Shown here in pieces: positions 12,601 to 23,456 of a stretch of DNA of 64,000 bases. How positions within the stretch are numbered: the first letter of the stretch is position 1; the number at the start of each line of letters is the position of its first letter. The translations under genes and the position numbers were made by a program. Below the pieces are notes generated by a model that saw only the letters and a program-made list of their open reading frames with translations, was not told the origin of the DNA and searched no databases. This stretch comes from Stachybotrys elegans (taxonomy: Eukaryota > Ascomycota > Sordariomycetes > Hypocreales > Stachybotryaceae). The DNA lies in assembly GCA_020746835.1 (NCBI GenBank), contig JAGPNK010000010.1, positions 1,726,181-1,790,180 on the forward strand, in the 5' to 3' direction.

Positions 12601-15000
12601 CAGTCCCCGAGACAGCATCAGCTGTATCCACTCAGTCCACTGACAACGACTACGGCCGCTCTCCCAAGCCCCTTTGGTTATTCATCATCTCTCCGATCTG
12701 GGTCTCGACCGTCGTGCTACCCAAGGTTGGTCACTGTGCGCCCCAATCCTCCCGGCTCCTGCTGATTGCACAACGCCTAATCTGTCAAGAGAGATACGTA
12801 AAGGTTAGCCCCCAGTTGATTAATCGAAATTCGGCCCCTTCCGTGGGAGTCGGTCGCGAAGCTGTGCCCCTCTGCTCAGCTTCCACCTGCATGCCGTTAC
12901 TTACTCCTTGCATCGGCACTGCAAGCACCCCCAAGTATCTCGCAGCCATCTACCACAGTCGGCGCACCGCCATCCTCGGCGAGGCCAAAGTTTCGGCAGC
13001 GGTTTTTCGCCTATCCCCTAACCCACAACAGCGACTGCCAGGGCGACGCAATCCTCCGTCAATTCAAGGAGTCGTCCCTCCACGCCTCGCACGGCATGCC
13101 TCAGTCAACTCCAAGTCCATCGCCCGGGGCATTGCTCTACACGTATTGCCGATGGAGCGGGCACAAAGGAATCCATCCCCTTACGCGACCCACGTGTCGC
13201 CAAATCCCCGAATCCTTCTACCTCTGCTCTGCCCTTATTCTTCACCAACAGCCTGGGCCGGTCTAGGCTCCATGCGGCATGCAACGCAACAATACCAACC
13301 CCCTGGTGGTTGCCAGTCAGAATGTAACTGTAACCACAGCAGGCTGGCCCGGATAAGCTTGCTGCTGTGCTCCTGCAAGGCACTCACCTCGCTCGCATCT
13401 CGCGCCTCGCATTCCAGAGCCTATAGCCTGCCCTATCTAAGGTCCAGGGTGCATCTGACTCCTCATCCTTGGCCACATCCTCTTGCTCTCGGGAACGGGC
13501 TTTAGCATGAATCATCCTTGGACGTCGAGCAAGCCGTGGCTCAAAATCATGTCATATCGGAGGAGGCGCACCACACCCGACCCCCTCCACCACAACCGCA
13601 TTGGTTGCCGCCTGCAAATAAGCAAGCAATTGAGCCTGCAACGACGACTCATGACGACAGGTTTATTTTCTTTCTTACTGCCAGCCAAGCCCGGCCAGCG
13701 GCAACCTCCGTCTCTCAACCCCGGGTAATTAGATGGACCCTCGATCTGCCCGCTTCCTGCGCCCTGCCAACTGCGTAGGCCCAAGTCAGAACGGCCTTAC
13801 CCATACATAATCACAAACACTGGCGGCCAACAAACCCGCCGCCAGTGTGCATGTCAGACCGCGCGATCCTACTCTGCCGCCACTCCCTCTTCCTTCGCCT
13901 TGCGCCGTGAGTCGACCGCTTACTTCGCAGCCGCCTACCACACAGCCTGCCGAGGGGACCTGGGGAGGCCAGCCCACGCGTGCAGCACCCGACGGCACGG
14001 GCAAGATACTCCGATGCTGGTAGCCGTCCCACCATGCTTCTCCTCATCCTATCTCTCTCTGCCTGCCCATCGTCCTTTCCCCCCACCCAATCACCAAAGT
14101 AATCTTGATGCGACGTTGGAGCGTCCATTTGCCGCCTGCCACCCACCATTTCACGACCCCACGCCCGCGCGATGCCCGCACTCGCTCTCACACACACACG
14201 CTGCAGAATTCCGCCTTGCCTTTGTGCTGACTGGTCAGCTCGCATCTCGCAGATCGTATTTTGCCGCCCAGCAGATTGGTCACGCACACACCACCTCTGC
14301 CCCGGCAATGGACCCGTGCAGTTTCAGTGGCCAGAGTAGACATATCGCCCGTCCCATGTCGCAGTGTCGCGCTGCTGATAGCGCAGTGATCCCTGCAGCC
14401 TGGTTGGTCTTGATGTGACGACACGCATTGACAAATCAGCCTTGACACGTACAGTAAAACTCCTTTATCGTAGATCAAACGCATAGCAGAATCACAAATG
14501 GCGAGAAGCGACAAACATGACAAGGTAGATAAGAAGACAGATAGGAGAACACCGCAAGATCTGCCATGTATACCAACATCACCATCAGAGAGCGCTCCGG
14601 CAGACAGTCGTCTTGTCACTGTACCAATACGTAGATCTATCCTCTATTTCGAAGAGCCATCACCACGTGTCGTCGCAAGGCATAATCATTTCCATAGGTA
14701 CTCTACAAAGTTCGTCCTACTACAGGCAACGTACATCGCCAACACCCCTTCCCCTCCTCTCCAATGCCCTCCAATGCAAGTAGTATTCCAATCATTAGCC
14801 CTCTCTCTCTCTCTTCTCGTCCCCCTGCCCTCCCTCTAGCGGTAGGTCAAGTACACACCCCCTGCACCCATATCCTCCCGAGGCGAAGAAAGAAAAAAAA
14901 CACGAAATCACAAACGTGAAAAAGGGACGAACCAAGACCAAAAAAAACCCACCACTCTCAAGACGTTCACGGGGCTGCGTTTCCTCATGCATTGTTTCTC
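9662..15000. other. 5.3 kb gene-poor interval
   Basis: No protein gene I can support. From 9,700 to 10,800 the minus strand is pyrimidine-rich, as expected for a promoter and 5' leader of the NRPS-like gene. From about 11,900 to 14,400 the plus strand is strongly pyrimidine-rich and is followed by an AT-richer stretch near 14,430-14,720. Open frames here lack family signatures or have non-ATG starts. Simple repeats: AGGTGG repeats near 10,655, GTGGTT repeats near 10,700, (ACCT)n near 11,030, a C run near 12,087-12,104, and CT repeats near 14,800. The plus-strand tract could be a long non-coding transcript or the leader of an unrecognised gene. Confidence 0.5.
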
Positions 15001-18000
15001 CTACGGCCTTGTCCCGGCCATGAGCTCCGCGCCGTACTCGTCGTCGTCGTCCGGGTCCTCGATGCTCGTCCGGCTCTTGGCTTCCCTGACCTCGACGGCG
15101 TGCTGTAGGCTCGGGTCCCGCTCCTGCTTCTCGTGGAATACGTCCTTGACCACCTCTTGGTCCTGGTAGCTGGTCTTCTCGCCGTCGCCGTACTGTGGTT
15201 TGTCGCCCACCCCGCCACCCACCTTGGATCCAAACGGCCATAGGCCGCTGAGCGTGCGCGTGCTCTCCTTGGCCGGGTTGACTGCTAGGGGCTTGAGCAC
15301 TACCTTCTCACCATCGTCGGTGCTCTTGTCGCTCTTGTCGTCCTCGGCCATGGCAAAGTCGCCAAACTCGTCGTCATCGTCCCCTTCTGAATCATTCCCT
15401 TCTGCTCTATTTCTGTTCAGCATGCCTCGCCACCAAGAGCCCCTTCCTGGGGTACCGTCGTCGTCGTCATCAAGGTCGTGCTCGGCATCGGCGAAAGGAT
15501 CCACGCCGTCGTCATCGTCATCATCGTGATGCAGGCCTGATGAGGCCTGCGCTGACTGGTTACCCTTCTGGTGCATTGCCAATCTGGCAGCGAGCTGTAG
15601 TCGCGCTCTTGAGGGAGGAATGTTCAAGGGTGGTGGTGGCGGAGGAGGCGGAGGAATGGACGGCGGTGCGAGTGAGCCACCAGCACTGTTGAGTTGGTCG
15701 GTGTAGGCACGGAACTAGGACGGATCATCAGCGATTGTCTTGAAAGAGAGGTGAACGAAACGGAAAGAGAGAGGTCGTAGAGAAGCGCCCGCGGCCAGAT
15801 CCACAACTCCATGTCATAATCATCGTAACAATATTCCCATTATTCACGATCCCCCTCCCATCATATCCCAACACCGTATCCATGCACTTTTTTTTCTGTT
15901 GGTTTTTTTTCTTCTTCTCTTTCTTTCTTTTTCTTTCTTCTTCCTTCATGGTAATCCCCTCCACCGTCTATCTAACACATGTTGACGATTTCAGCATCGC
16001 GGGTCAAGGCTTGGCCTCGGCGAGCAGCTTTTGCAGCTCGTCTGGAAGGACAGGTTCGAATTCTTCCAGGGATGAATTGTGGCTGTCTTCATCGTCTGTC
16101 ATGACCAGATCTTGCCTCACAGCTAGTTCTGCTGCAGAATCATGGGCACCGTCAAGGGGCATCCCGTTCTACGGAACGCCAGTATCCCTCGCGGGCTGAT
16201 TGGACTGGCCCATGTAGTGTGCAGCCGTACCAGTGCCAGGTTCAGAGTCGTCCCCCACATCTTGCATAAGAACATCTCTATCTTCCGAGACTGTGAATGC
16301 CCCCTGGATAGGCTCGGGTGATTCCATAATGACATCCTCCGAAGAGACTATGATGCCACCGCCACCACCCGGCGCCGTCGTACGACCTCGAAAAAAATTG
16401 TTACTCACCTCAGAATTAACATCGTCATCGTCTGCATCGCCGTCGTCGTCGTCCTCGTCGCTGGAGCTTCCGAACCCTGACATCAAAGTGCCCCCACTGA
16501 TGGCAAAGGGGCCCATGCCGCTACCACTGTTGTCGTTGGACTCGATGCCGCCGTTGAGGCCGGCATCCGCAAGAGCACTCGACCCGGTGTTCGAGTGGCT
16601 ACCGCCAAGGCCGGAAAGCCCAACGCCTCCAAGGCCTTGGCCTCCCATGCTGCCACCACGATGTCCGAGTGCGACCTCGGGTCGAACGCCGCCAAGGATG
16701 GCATTGTCCCGCTCTCGGGTCTCAGCAAGCGCACCTTCGACGTAGTTGATCCAGTCTTGGCTCATAACCTTGTCCAACACCGTCTCTGAGAGAAGCTCGG
16801 GTGGGTGGCGCTCGGTGAACTTGACCACCTCCTCGGCAATGAGAGTCAGGTGGCCCATGTAGCCCATGCGGGTCTTTGTCTTTGCCTGCGACTCATCGCT
16901 AGCCTGCTGCCCCCTAATGATGGCAGATGTGATGTCGGCAGCCTCGAACAGTGAGACGGCAAGGGTCGAATTGAAACCTCGGTCCATGGGACCGTTGAAA
17001 ACTTGTTGTACAATGTCATAAACCACGTTATGTAGGAAGTTATTCCAGGGGTATGTGAAGAAAAAGGACTGTCCCTAGTTAGCAGAGGCCGACGTGGGTA
17101 AATGGCGCGCTGCGCAATCTTACCAGAATAGTCGGCACCACGCGGTGATCAACGAATTGGATCTTGAGGAAATCGCCTACGACAGGTTCTACCACACTCT
17201 TCTCCTCCTCCTCCTTCTTCTCCTCGGCTGGTGGCTGCAGAATCGTCGAGGCCTGCAGAGACTCCTCGACTGAGGCCTGGCTCCCGGGGGTCTCGAGAGC
17301 TGCGATGGTGGCCTTGGGAGCGGCTTGAGGGGGTCGGTCAACTCCGGATTCTGGGGGTCCCGGTACGGCAAACAACGGCGCGGGGACATCTTCGCTTTGA
17401 GGCAGGACCTGGGCCTCCTCCGGGGGCTTGGCCGGGTCGGCTGCTGCCTGTGCCATTGCGTCTGCTGGGGCGCCTGGTACATCTTGCTGCTCAGGCTTTG
17501 AGGTGGGAGAGTCCTCGGTAGAGCCAGGCAGCGCGGGCAGCGGCTTGTCGTCCAGGTTGGCTTGCTCGGCCTGGGAGGGTTCGGGAGCCGGGGCCTTGGG
17601 CTTCGAGGGCGAGAGGGGGGCAACAACGAGATCCGGCTCGTCGAAATGCTGCTCGTTGACCTTGTCGGCGGCAACAGCAAGGCGAGGGGAGCTGAGGGGT
17701 TCGTCTACAAACTCGTCCTCGTCCTTATCCAGGAACGAAGTCATGGGAGGAGACAGAATGTCAGCCTCGGCCTTGACGAACTCATGCGAGGTGTCCTCGC
17801 TCATCTCCTTGCTGGGCTCCACCTCCTCAAAGCCGTCATCGTCGGCGTTGGTCACCTCGAGGCGGCGCCCCTCGTCGTGGGTGGACTGGGGCAGGCGCAT
17901 GGTGAGCTCGTCGGTCTGGTCCTCCTCCTTAAGGGGGCCCAGCTTCCCCTCTGTGCGGAGTCGGCTGCGCTCTGCGTCGCGCGCGGCAATCAGCTGCTCG

Positions 18001-19270
18001 GATCCGGGTTCGTTGAGGAGACCCATGTTGCTGCAGTGCAGAAGTTCTGCCATGAGCTCGCAGGTTCGGAAGCGGTCGAAACCGAGGGGCTCAAGCTTGT
18101 GGCCAAAGGTTGAGTTCAGAGGGTCCTTTTGTGCGGGGGCATCCATGATGAGGCTCATGAACTTGGGCACGTTCTCGGCGAAGAGACGCAGCAGCGTGCC
18201 CAAGTAGATGGGGTCGCGGCTGGTTGGCACGGCGTTGGCTTCGGTGCCCATGTCTGGGTCGTAATCGGAGTTGTTCTTTCGGATGACCTCGATGACGATG
18301 CCGACGCCGACGGTCAGCGGGTTACCGCCGCAGAGCATGTAGGAGATGAGCTGTTCGGCACAGGGCTTCGAGACAAGCTGACGGGTCAGCTCGTTGGGGC
18401 CGATGCATTGCTGTTCGTTCTGTGAGGCGTTGGCCGAGATGGTGATGATGGCCTTGATAAAATCGCCGGCAGCCGTCTGTACAATCCAGGTGTTGTCGGG
18501 GCTGAGGCAGGATAGTAGCTTGGGGATGATGTTCTTGGCATACAACCACTGGAGTGACATGTGAGAAAGACAAACGGCAGAAATGGGGAGGGGCGGATGA
18601 TATATACCTCGACAATACCCTGTCCACCTTCACTGCGATCGAGAGCAATGATTTTGAGCAAGAGGTCCATAATCATGGGACATTCGACATGCTTGAGCAA
18701 GTTGGGGACGGCATCGGGGAGGGTGCGCAGCAGATCCATCATGTCATCGGTCTTCTTCTCGAAGAGGGACTCATTGACCTTTGTGAAGTAGCTGGCTTGC
18801 AGAGGGTCAAGAGGCGAAGGGCGAGAGAGGAAGGACCAGAAGCTGCGGATGAGCTGACGGTTCTCGGTGAGGGCCTCGTAGATGGACCAGGTGTCAGAGC
18901 TGAGGACCTCGCAGGCGACATAGGCGTAGCGGTTGCGCTTCTTCTCGAGCTCATCGTCATCGTCGGGGGCGTCGGGGGAGCGAGAGGCGCCGGGGCGGGA
19001 GAAGGGCAGCAGGCGGTTCTTGGCCTTGGCGTCGTCGTCGAGGGCATCGGTGCGGGACTCGAAGACCTCGAGCTTGGGGGCGACGACGTAGTCGAGGAGC
19101 TTGGCTAGGACATGGTCCTCGCGTAGGTACTCGATGAGCTTGGTGTTGTGCTGCTTGAGCTCCTGGATGAGGTCGGCCTCGTCGAGCAGCTCCTCGATGG
19201 TGAACTCGGACTTGTCGAGGATGGTGTCGATGGTCGAGATGTTGGCGTAACCGCCGAATCTCCAAAACAT
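15001..19270 (-). CDS. ekc1: SAPS-domain protein (SIT4/PP6 phosphatase-associated, Ekc1-like)
   Basis: Regulatory subunit family for SIT4/PP6-type Ser/Thr phosphatases (yeast Sap155/185/190, fission yeast Ekc1). Exons: 19270-18608, 18548-17124, 17074-16409, 15714-15001; introns of 59, 49 and 694 nt; product about 1,155 residues. The start MFWRFGG and the helical repeats of exons 1-3 (YANISTIDTIL, YPWNNFLHNVVYDIVQ, TRMGYMGHLTLIAEE, SQDWINYVEG) are characteristic of the SAPS fold. Between them lies a long acidic, Pro/Ser-rich linker (roughly residues 430-680). Exon 4 starts FRAYTDQL, then a polyproline stretch, LNIPPSRAR, and Asp/Glu-rich repeats with WWRG and EFGDFAM. In fungi I know FRAYTD-like sequence as the continuation of this family, which supports skipping the 694 nt intron. 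That intron nevertheless contains a coding-like frame (separate entry), so alternative 3' ends are possible. Probable role: targeting phosphatase activity in cell-cycle and nutrient signalling. Confidence 0.9.
16004..16408 (-). other. Coding-like frame inside the SAPS-gene intron (possible alternative C-terminus)
   Basis: If the donor at 16408 (GAG|GTGAGT) is not used, exon 3 reads on in the same frame for 79 codons to a TAG at 16171-16169. It then continues without interruption for another 54 codons to a TGA at 16006-16004. The composition is acidic and protein-like, with segments such as SSEDVIMESPEP, DRDVLMQDVGDD, VMTDDEDSHNSSLEEF and EPVLPDELQKLLAEAKP. It matches the style of the rest of the protein rather than of an intron. 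A 90 nt GTGGGG..CCGTAG segment would remove the TAG in frame but has a poor donor. Intron retention would give a different C-terminus ending DTGVP. Confidence 0.5.
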
Positions 19271-21608
19271 GGTGACGGCGTTACGTCACGGCGCCGGTCG
19301 GGGAGAAGGACCGGCGGCGGGGATGGAGGAGAGCAGGCGAGGGCGGCAGGGCGACGAGGTCGAGGATCATGTACTGGAGGGCGATGAGCGGGCGACGTCG
19401 AGGGCGGCGACAGCGACGCAAGTCATGTGGCGGTCGGAAGCCGGTCGGAGGTGCGGAGGGGTGACGGAGCGATAAAGGAGTGGTGGTGGTGGTTGTGGTG
19501 GTGGTTGTGGGCGGCGTTGGTTGGTTGGTTGGTGGTGGTGGTTGTGGTAGGTTGTTATTCGCGAAACGGGGCACTCGGCACAGTATGTGCGATGCAGCCA
19601 GGGGATTGGATCTGCGGGGAGTACCTGAATTACTGACTGATGGCGGGCTGCTTAAGCTTGTGCTGATGGTCCGGCCCTAAGGAAGCCCAAGTGGTTCAAG
19701 GAGGGGGCAACACTCGAGGGGACCTCGATAGCACAATGAAGGCAGAAAAAGATGGAGGCTTCAAGGAGCCGCCCTGATCCAAGCTGGACAAAATGGATGG
19801 ACGTAGATACCAACATACATACATCCCGTACCTCAGGTAGAGGTGCCCGTATTGAAGTTGAGACATGCACTGATGCCTTCAGTTGGCGTAGGCGGTTCAG
19901 CGATAAGCAAGGCAGCCCCAGGCCCTTGCCCTCTGTGGTGGCGCAATGGTGGGAGAGTCAACAGCCGCCGCCCACGCCAACGCTCGACAGGGAAGGGAAG
20001 GGCACCTTCTGCTTCGAGGTCGGGTACCATCCACGCAACCCAAGGCTCCCGCAGGTACATGTACCTCAATACTTGTAGGTAGCTGTAGCCTTCGAGGTTT
20101 CATGTTTCACCCGCCGAGCTGAAAGAGAAGAAAAAGAAGGCTGTATGCCTGGAGGATTTGCTTTTTAGACATCGGCTGAGCCTCTGTAATTAATTACCTA
20201 CCACCTATCGATTTTCGTTGTTTTGTTTGTTTGGGGTTGGGCTAATGTACTCGGGTCCTTCCATTTCAGCGCTCAGTGAGGGGATTGAGGGACTTTGGAT
20301 GGAAATTTCCATTGTATTTCCCCTCGCATCTTCCCAGCACAGGTACAAGATGGCGGTGGCGCGTCATGTATCCTTCATTGCAGGTACTGGCCTTCTATTT
20401 ACATTATTACCGTTAGTACTGGCTCTACACTTGGAGACAAACCCTGATCCTTCACGATCCTTGATCCTTCATGTCAACCAGCAGACAACTTTCAATGTCG
20501 AGCACATGTCCCGCCCTCTTGCTGCCTGCCCAAGCACGGATTGACCGAGTGGCTCGAAAATTGCGGGCTGTGGGGGGCAGAATGCACCTCATCCATTGAC
20601 CCAGAGGATGGATACTCCGGCACACACTCCATACAGTAAGATTGCGGCATCACAAGACGGCTTACTGCTCCCTCGTTTTTTTTTTTGCATAGCAGAATGG
20701 ATGCAATTCCAGCTAGGCATCAGCCTGATGGAGACGCCGCCTGTTGGGCAGCGATGCGGGCAGCGTCCCGTACGGAGTCTTGTCCTACGAGCTGCTGCCC
20801 CTCGTCACGTCACGTCACTACATTGCCGCCTGCTCCGTGTTAAGCTTGCCTTGGTGATCTGGATGTATCCCGCCCCCCGCTCGAGAATCCCTGCTTCCAC
20901 ACACAGACGCCATGATTGCCATGTGCTTCCCGAGCCTCACCGCCGCACCACTCCAACCCCGCTCCCGTGGCGAGACCTGTCACTTGGCGCTTTCTACGTG
21001 CCGGTGTCGAACCGTTTCGTCACGACATCTTAGGGTCTTCATGTTCCTCACTGCGTCGTCATTTATGGTGCCGTGGCTGATGGTTTGTTACTGTTCGTGG
21101 TTGGCGCTGACTTACCCTATACCTACATCACCAACGTCGTCCTGCCAGCAAACAAACAGAATACGATATTGCTCTAAAAAGAAAAAAGAAAAAAAGAAAA
21201 AAGAAAAAAAGAAAAAAAGAGGAAGAAAAAACAGTAAATGATCAAGTTTTTGCCCTGGATTCCTAAGGACCGGTAAACTCTTCCAAACTCATGATTTATT
21301 CGGACAATTATCTTTGTCAACAGCAATATTACAACCCCCCCCCCTCTTGATCTATACTATGCCAACCGGTTTGATATACTACCTCTCCGAAAGAGCTGTA
21401 TTATCCAAATAACAGAAGCCACGATGATCACCTTGGAATCACTTGCATGAAGCAAGGAAACATTGGGCACATCGGTCCCTCGGCCCGAAGTGTAGTAAGA
21501 AGATAGACATCTACGACATGACGAGGGCATAGAGATCTGATTGGTATTACATCAAGTATTTACACGTATCGTTCACTCATCAACATAACATTCTCCCATC
21601 GCCCCGTC
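19271..21608. other. 2.3 kb intergene upstream of the SAPS gene
   Basis: Contains the SAPS-gene promoter side (19271 to about 20100, with GGT/TGG-type repeats near 19480-19560) and the 3' side of the GMC gene. An A-rich AAAAAAG repeat sits at about 21177-21230 and a C run near 21340. I see no supported gene. Confidence 0.6.
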
Positions 21609-23456
21609 TCACTTCCTCTCTGCCTTGATAATATCGGCAGCCTTCTCAGCCACAGCGTACACGGTATTCACAATGTTGCCGAGCGGCTCAAGCGGGAAGA
21701 CGCTGGCGTCGACCACGCGCAGGCCCTTGGTGCCGTAGACGCGCAGGCTCGTGTCGACGACGCCGCCCAGGTCCCGCGGCAGCATGGCGCACGAGCTGGT
21801 CGGGTGGTAGACGCAGATCTGGCGCTGGCGCACCACCTCGCGGGCGTTTTCGAGCGAGTCGGCCACGACGGCCGGGCTGCGCTCGCCCCCTTGCTTGAAG
21901 AAGCCCGCCAGCGGCTCCGTCTTGACGAGCGTCTCGACAAACCGCACCACGCGCGCCAGCAGCTCCATGTCGGCCGGGTTCGAGTTGAACTTGGGGTCCC
22001 ACGTCGGCTTGACCCCGACGTCGCCCGACGTGATGTGGCACGACCCGCGCGAGAAGGGGTGGTTGAGGAAGGACATGACGGTGATGTAGTTCTCGGGCCG
22101 CGTCGGCGTGATGATCTCGGCCATGTGCGCCGGCGCCTCGTTGATGGTGATCTGGAAGGGGAAGAGGATGTGCTGGACGACGGGCTCGTCGGCCGTCAGC
22201 ACCAGGTCGCGGAGGATCTTGCGCTCCAGCTCCGCCGACGGCAGCGTGTTGGCCGCCGGGTCGGCCCTGGCCAGCGCCTCGTCGAGCAGCGCGCGCTTGG
22301 CCTCGTCGCCGACGACACCCTCGGCGTCGGTCAGGGGCGTGTAGGCGACCGAGATGGTGCTCTGGCCGAGGGGCCCCTCGCGCGTCGCCATGTACTGCTG
22401 GACGACGGCGTTGAGGATGTTGGGGTCGCGCAGGATGTCGCCCGACGGCGCGTGCGCGTTGACCTCGTAGCTCTGGCACACAATGGGGTGGTCCTGCATG
22501 TGCTCGCCCACGTTGGCGTTGTCGACGAGCACGGGGATGCCGTGGCTCTCGAGCAGCGCCCTGCCGCCCACGCCCGACAGCTCCAGGATCTGGGGCGACT
22601 GCAGCGCCCCCGCGGCCAGGATGACCTCGCGGCTGGCCTTGAAGCTTCTCTCGGAGCCGTCCTTGGCGCGGGCCAGGACGCCCGTCGCGACGGGCTCGCC
22701 CTCGCCCTCGCTCTCGACACGGAAGAGGATCTTGGAGACGACCGTCTCCGTCACGACGGCCAGGTTGCCGCGACCCATGACCTCCGGGGTCAGGTAGGCG
22801 TTCTGCGAGAAGCTCCTCATCTTGGTGGCCGGGTCGATGGTGGCGCCGTTCTGGAAGGCGCCGACGGCCTTGCCAGAGCGCGGGTCGGCCGTCATCCCGA
22901 GGCCGAACTTGGCAAACGTGTCCATCCAGGCCGTGTTGAGGGGGCCGAAGCCCTCGCCAAACGACGACTGGACGGGGCCGTCGCCGGGCAGCGAGTCGTC
23001 GTGGTACGTCATGCCGCAGATGTCCTTGGTCGAGGCGTTGGGGGTGTGGACGGTGCCCGACTTGCCAAAGTAGGGGGACAGGCCGTCGTAGTCCCAGCCG
23101 TCGTTGCCGAGCTTGGCCCAGGCGTCGATGTCGTAGCGCGAAGGGTAGACGGACATGAGGAAGTTGATGGCCGAGGAGCCGCCCAGGCACCGGCCGCGGG
23201 CCTGGTTGATGCGGCGGTTGTTTAGCGTGGGCTGGGGCGCCGAGAGGAAGTTCCAGTCGTAGTCGTCCTTGCCGTAGACGCCGGCGACGAGGCCGGGAGT
23301 CAGGACCAGCGGATCGGCGCCGCGGTCACCGCCGGCCTCGATGATGAGCACGCGCACGTCGGGGTCCTCGCTCAACCTCGAGCCCACGACGAGTCCGGCC
23401 GTTCCGCCGCCGACAATGATGTAGTCGAACGGGGCATCGAGGTCTTTGGCAGCCAT
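21609..23456 (-). CDS. GMC-family FAD oxidoreductase
   Basis: Intronless gene of 615 residues. Start chosen at ATG 23456 (TCATC ATG GCT, good context); the frame extends 8 codons further only to a TTG. The protein opens DAPFDYIIVGGGTAGLVVG, the N-terminal GxGxxG FAD-binding fold, followed by EAGGD and the GMC signature region RGRCLGGSSAINFL. The second GMC signature is GALQSPQILELSGVG. Near the C-terminus YHPTSSCAM supplies the catalytic His (about residue 551), and GNIVNT supplies the paired Asn (about 594), in place of the His found in some members. Length fits aryl-alcohol/choline/glucose dehydrogenase-type enzymes. There is no signal peptide at the chosen start, so it is probably intracellular. 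The family oxidises alcohols or sugars with FAD; the substrate cannot be told. Very high GC makes both other frames and the antisense strand look open. Confidence 0.93.
   Translation of the reverse strand: MAAKDLDAPFDYIIVGGGTAGLVVGSRLSEDPDVRVLIIEAGGDRGADPLVLTPGLVAGVYGKDDYDWNFLSAPQPTLNNRRINQARGRCLGGSSAINFLMSVYPSRYDIDAWAKLGNDGWDYDGLSPYFGKSGTVHTPNASTKDICGMTYHDDSLPGDGPVQSSFGEGFGPLNTAWMDTFAKFGLGMTADPRSGKAVGAFQNGATIDPATKMRSFSQNAYLTPEVMGRGNLAVVTETVVSKILFRVESEGEGEPVATGVLARAKDGSERSFKASREVILAAGALQSPQILELSGVGGRALLESHGIPVLVDNANVGEHMQDHPIVCQSYEVNAHAPSGDILRDPNILNAVVQQYMATREGPLGQSTISVAYTPLTDAEGVVGDEAKRALLDEALARADPAANTLPSAELERKILRDLVLTADEPVVQHILFPFQITINEAPAHMAEIITPTRPENYITVMSFLNHPFSRGSCHITSGDVGVKPTWDPKFNSNPADMELLARVVRFVETLVKTEPLAGFFKQGGERSPAVVADSLENAREVVRQRQICVYHPTSSCAMLPRDLGGVVDTSLRVYGTKGLRVVDASVFPLEPLGNIVNTVYAVAEKAADIIKAERK

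Noticed and set aside
12714..13505. 263-codon plus-strand frame in the gene-poor interval
   Set aside because: Begins at GTG rather than ATG, is Ser/Pro/Arg/Leu-rich as expected from a CT-rich tract, and has no recognisable motif.
13811..14418. Overlapping plus (172-codon) and minus (165-codon) frames
   Set aside because: They lie opposite each other, have no family signature, and no intron or start context favours either.
21804..23225. 473-codon open frame on the plus strand, antisense to the GMC oxidoreductase, plus a 500-codon frame in another minus-strand phase
   Set aside because: Very high third-position GC removes stops from other frames. Composition is Arg/Ala/Gly/His-rich with no domain, while the GMC frame has all family motifs.
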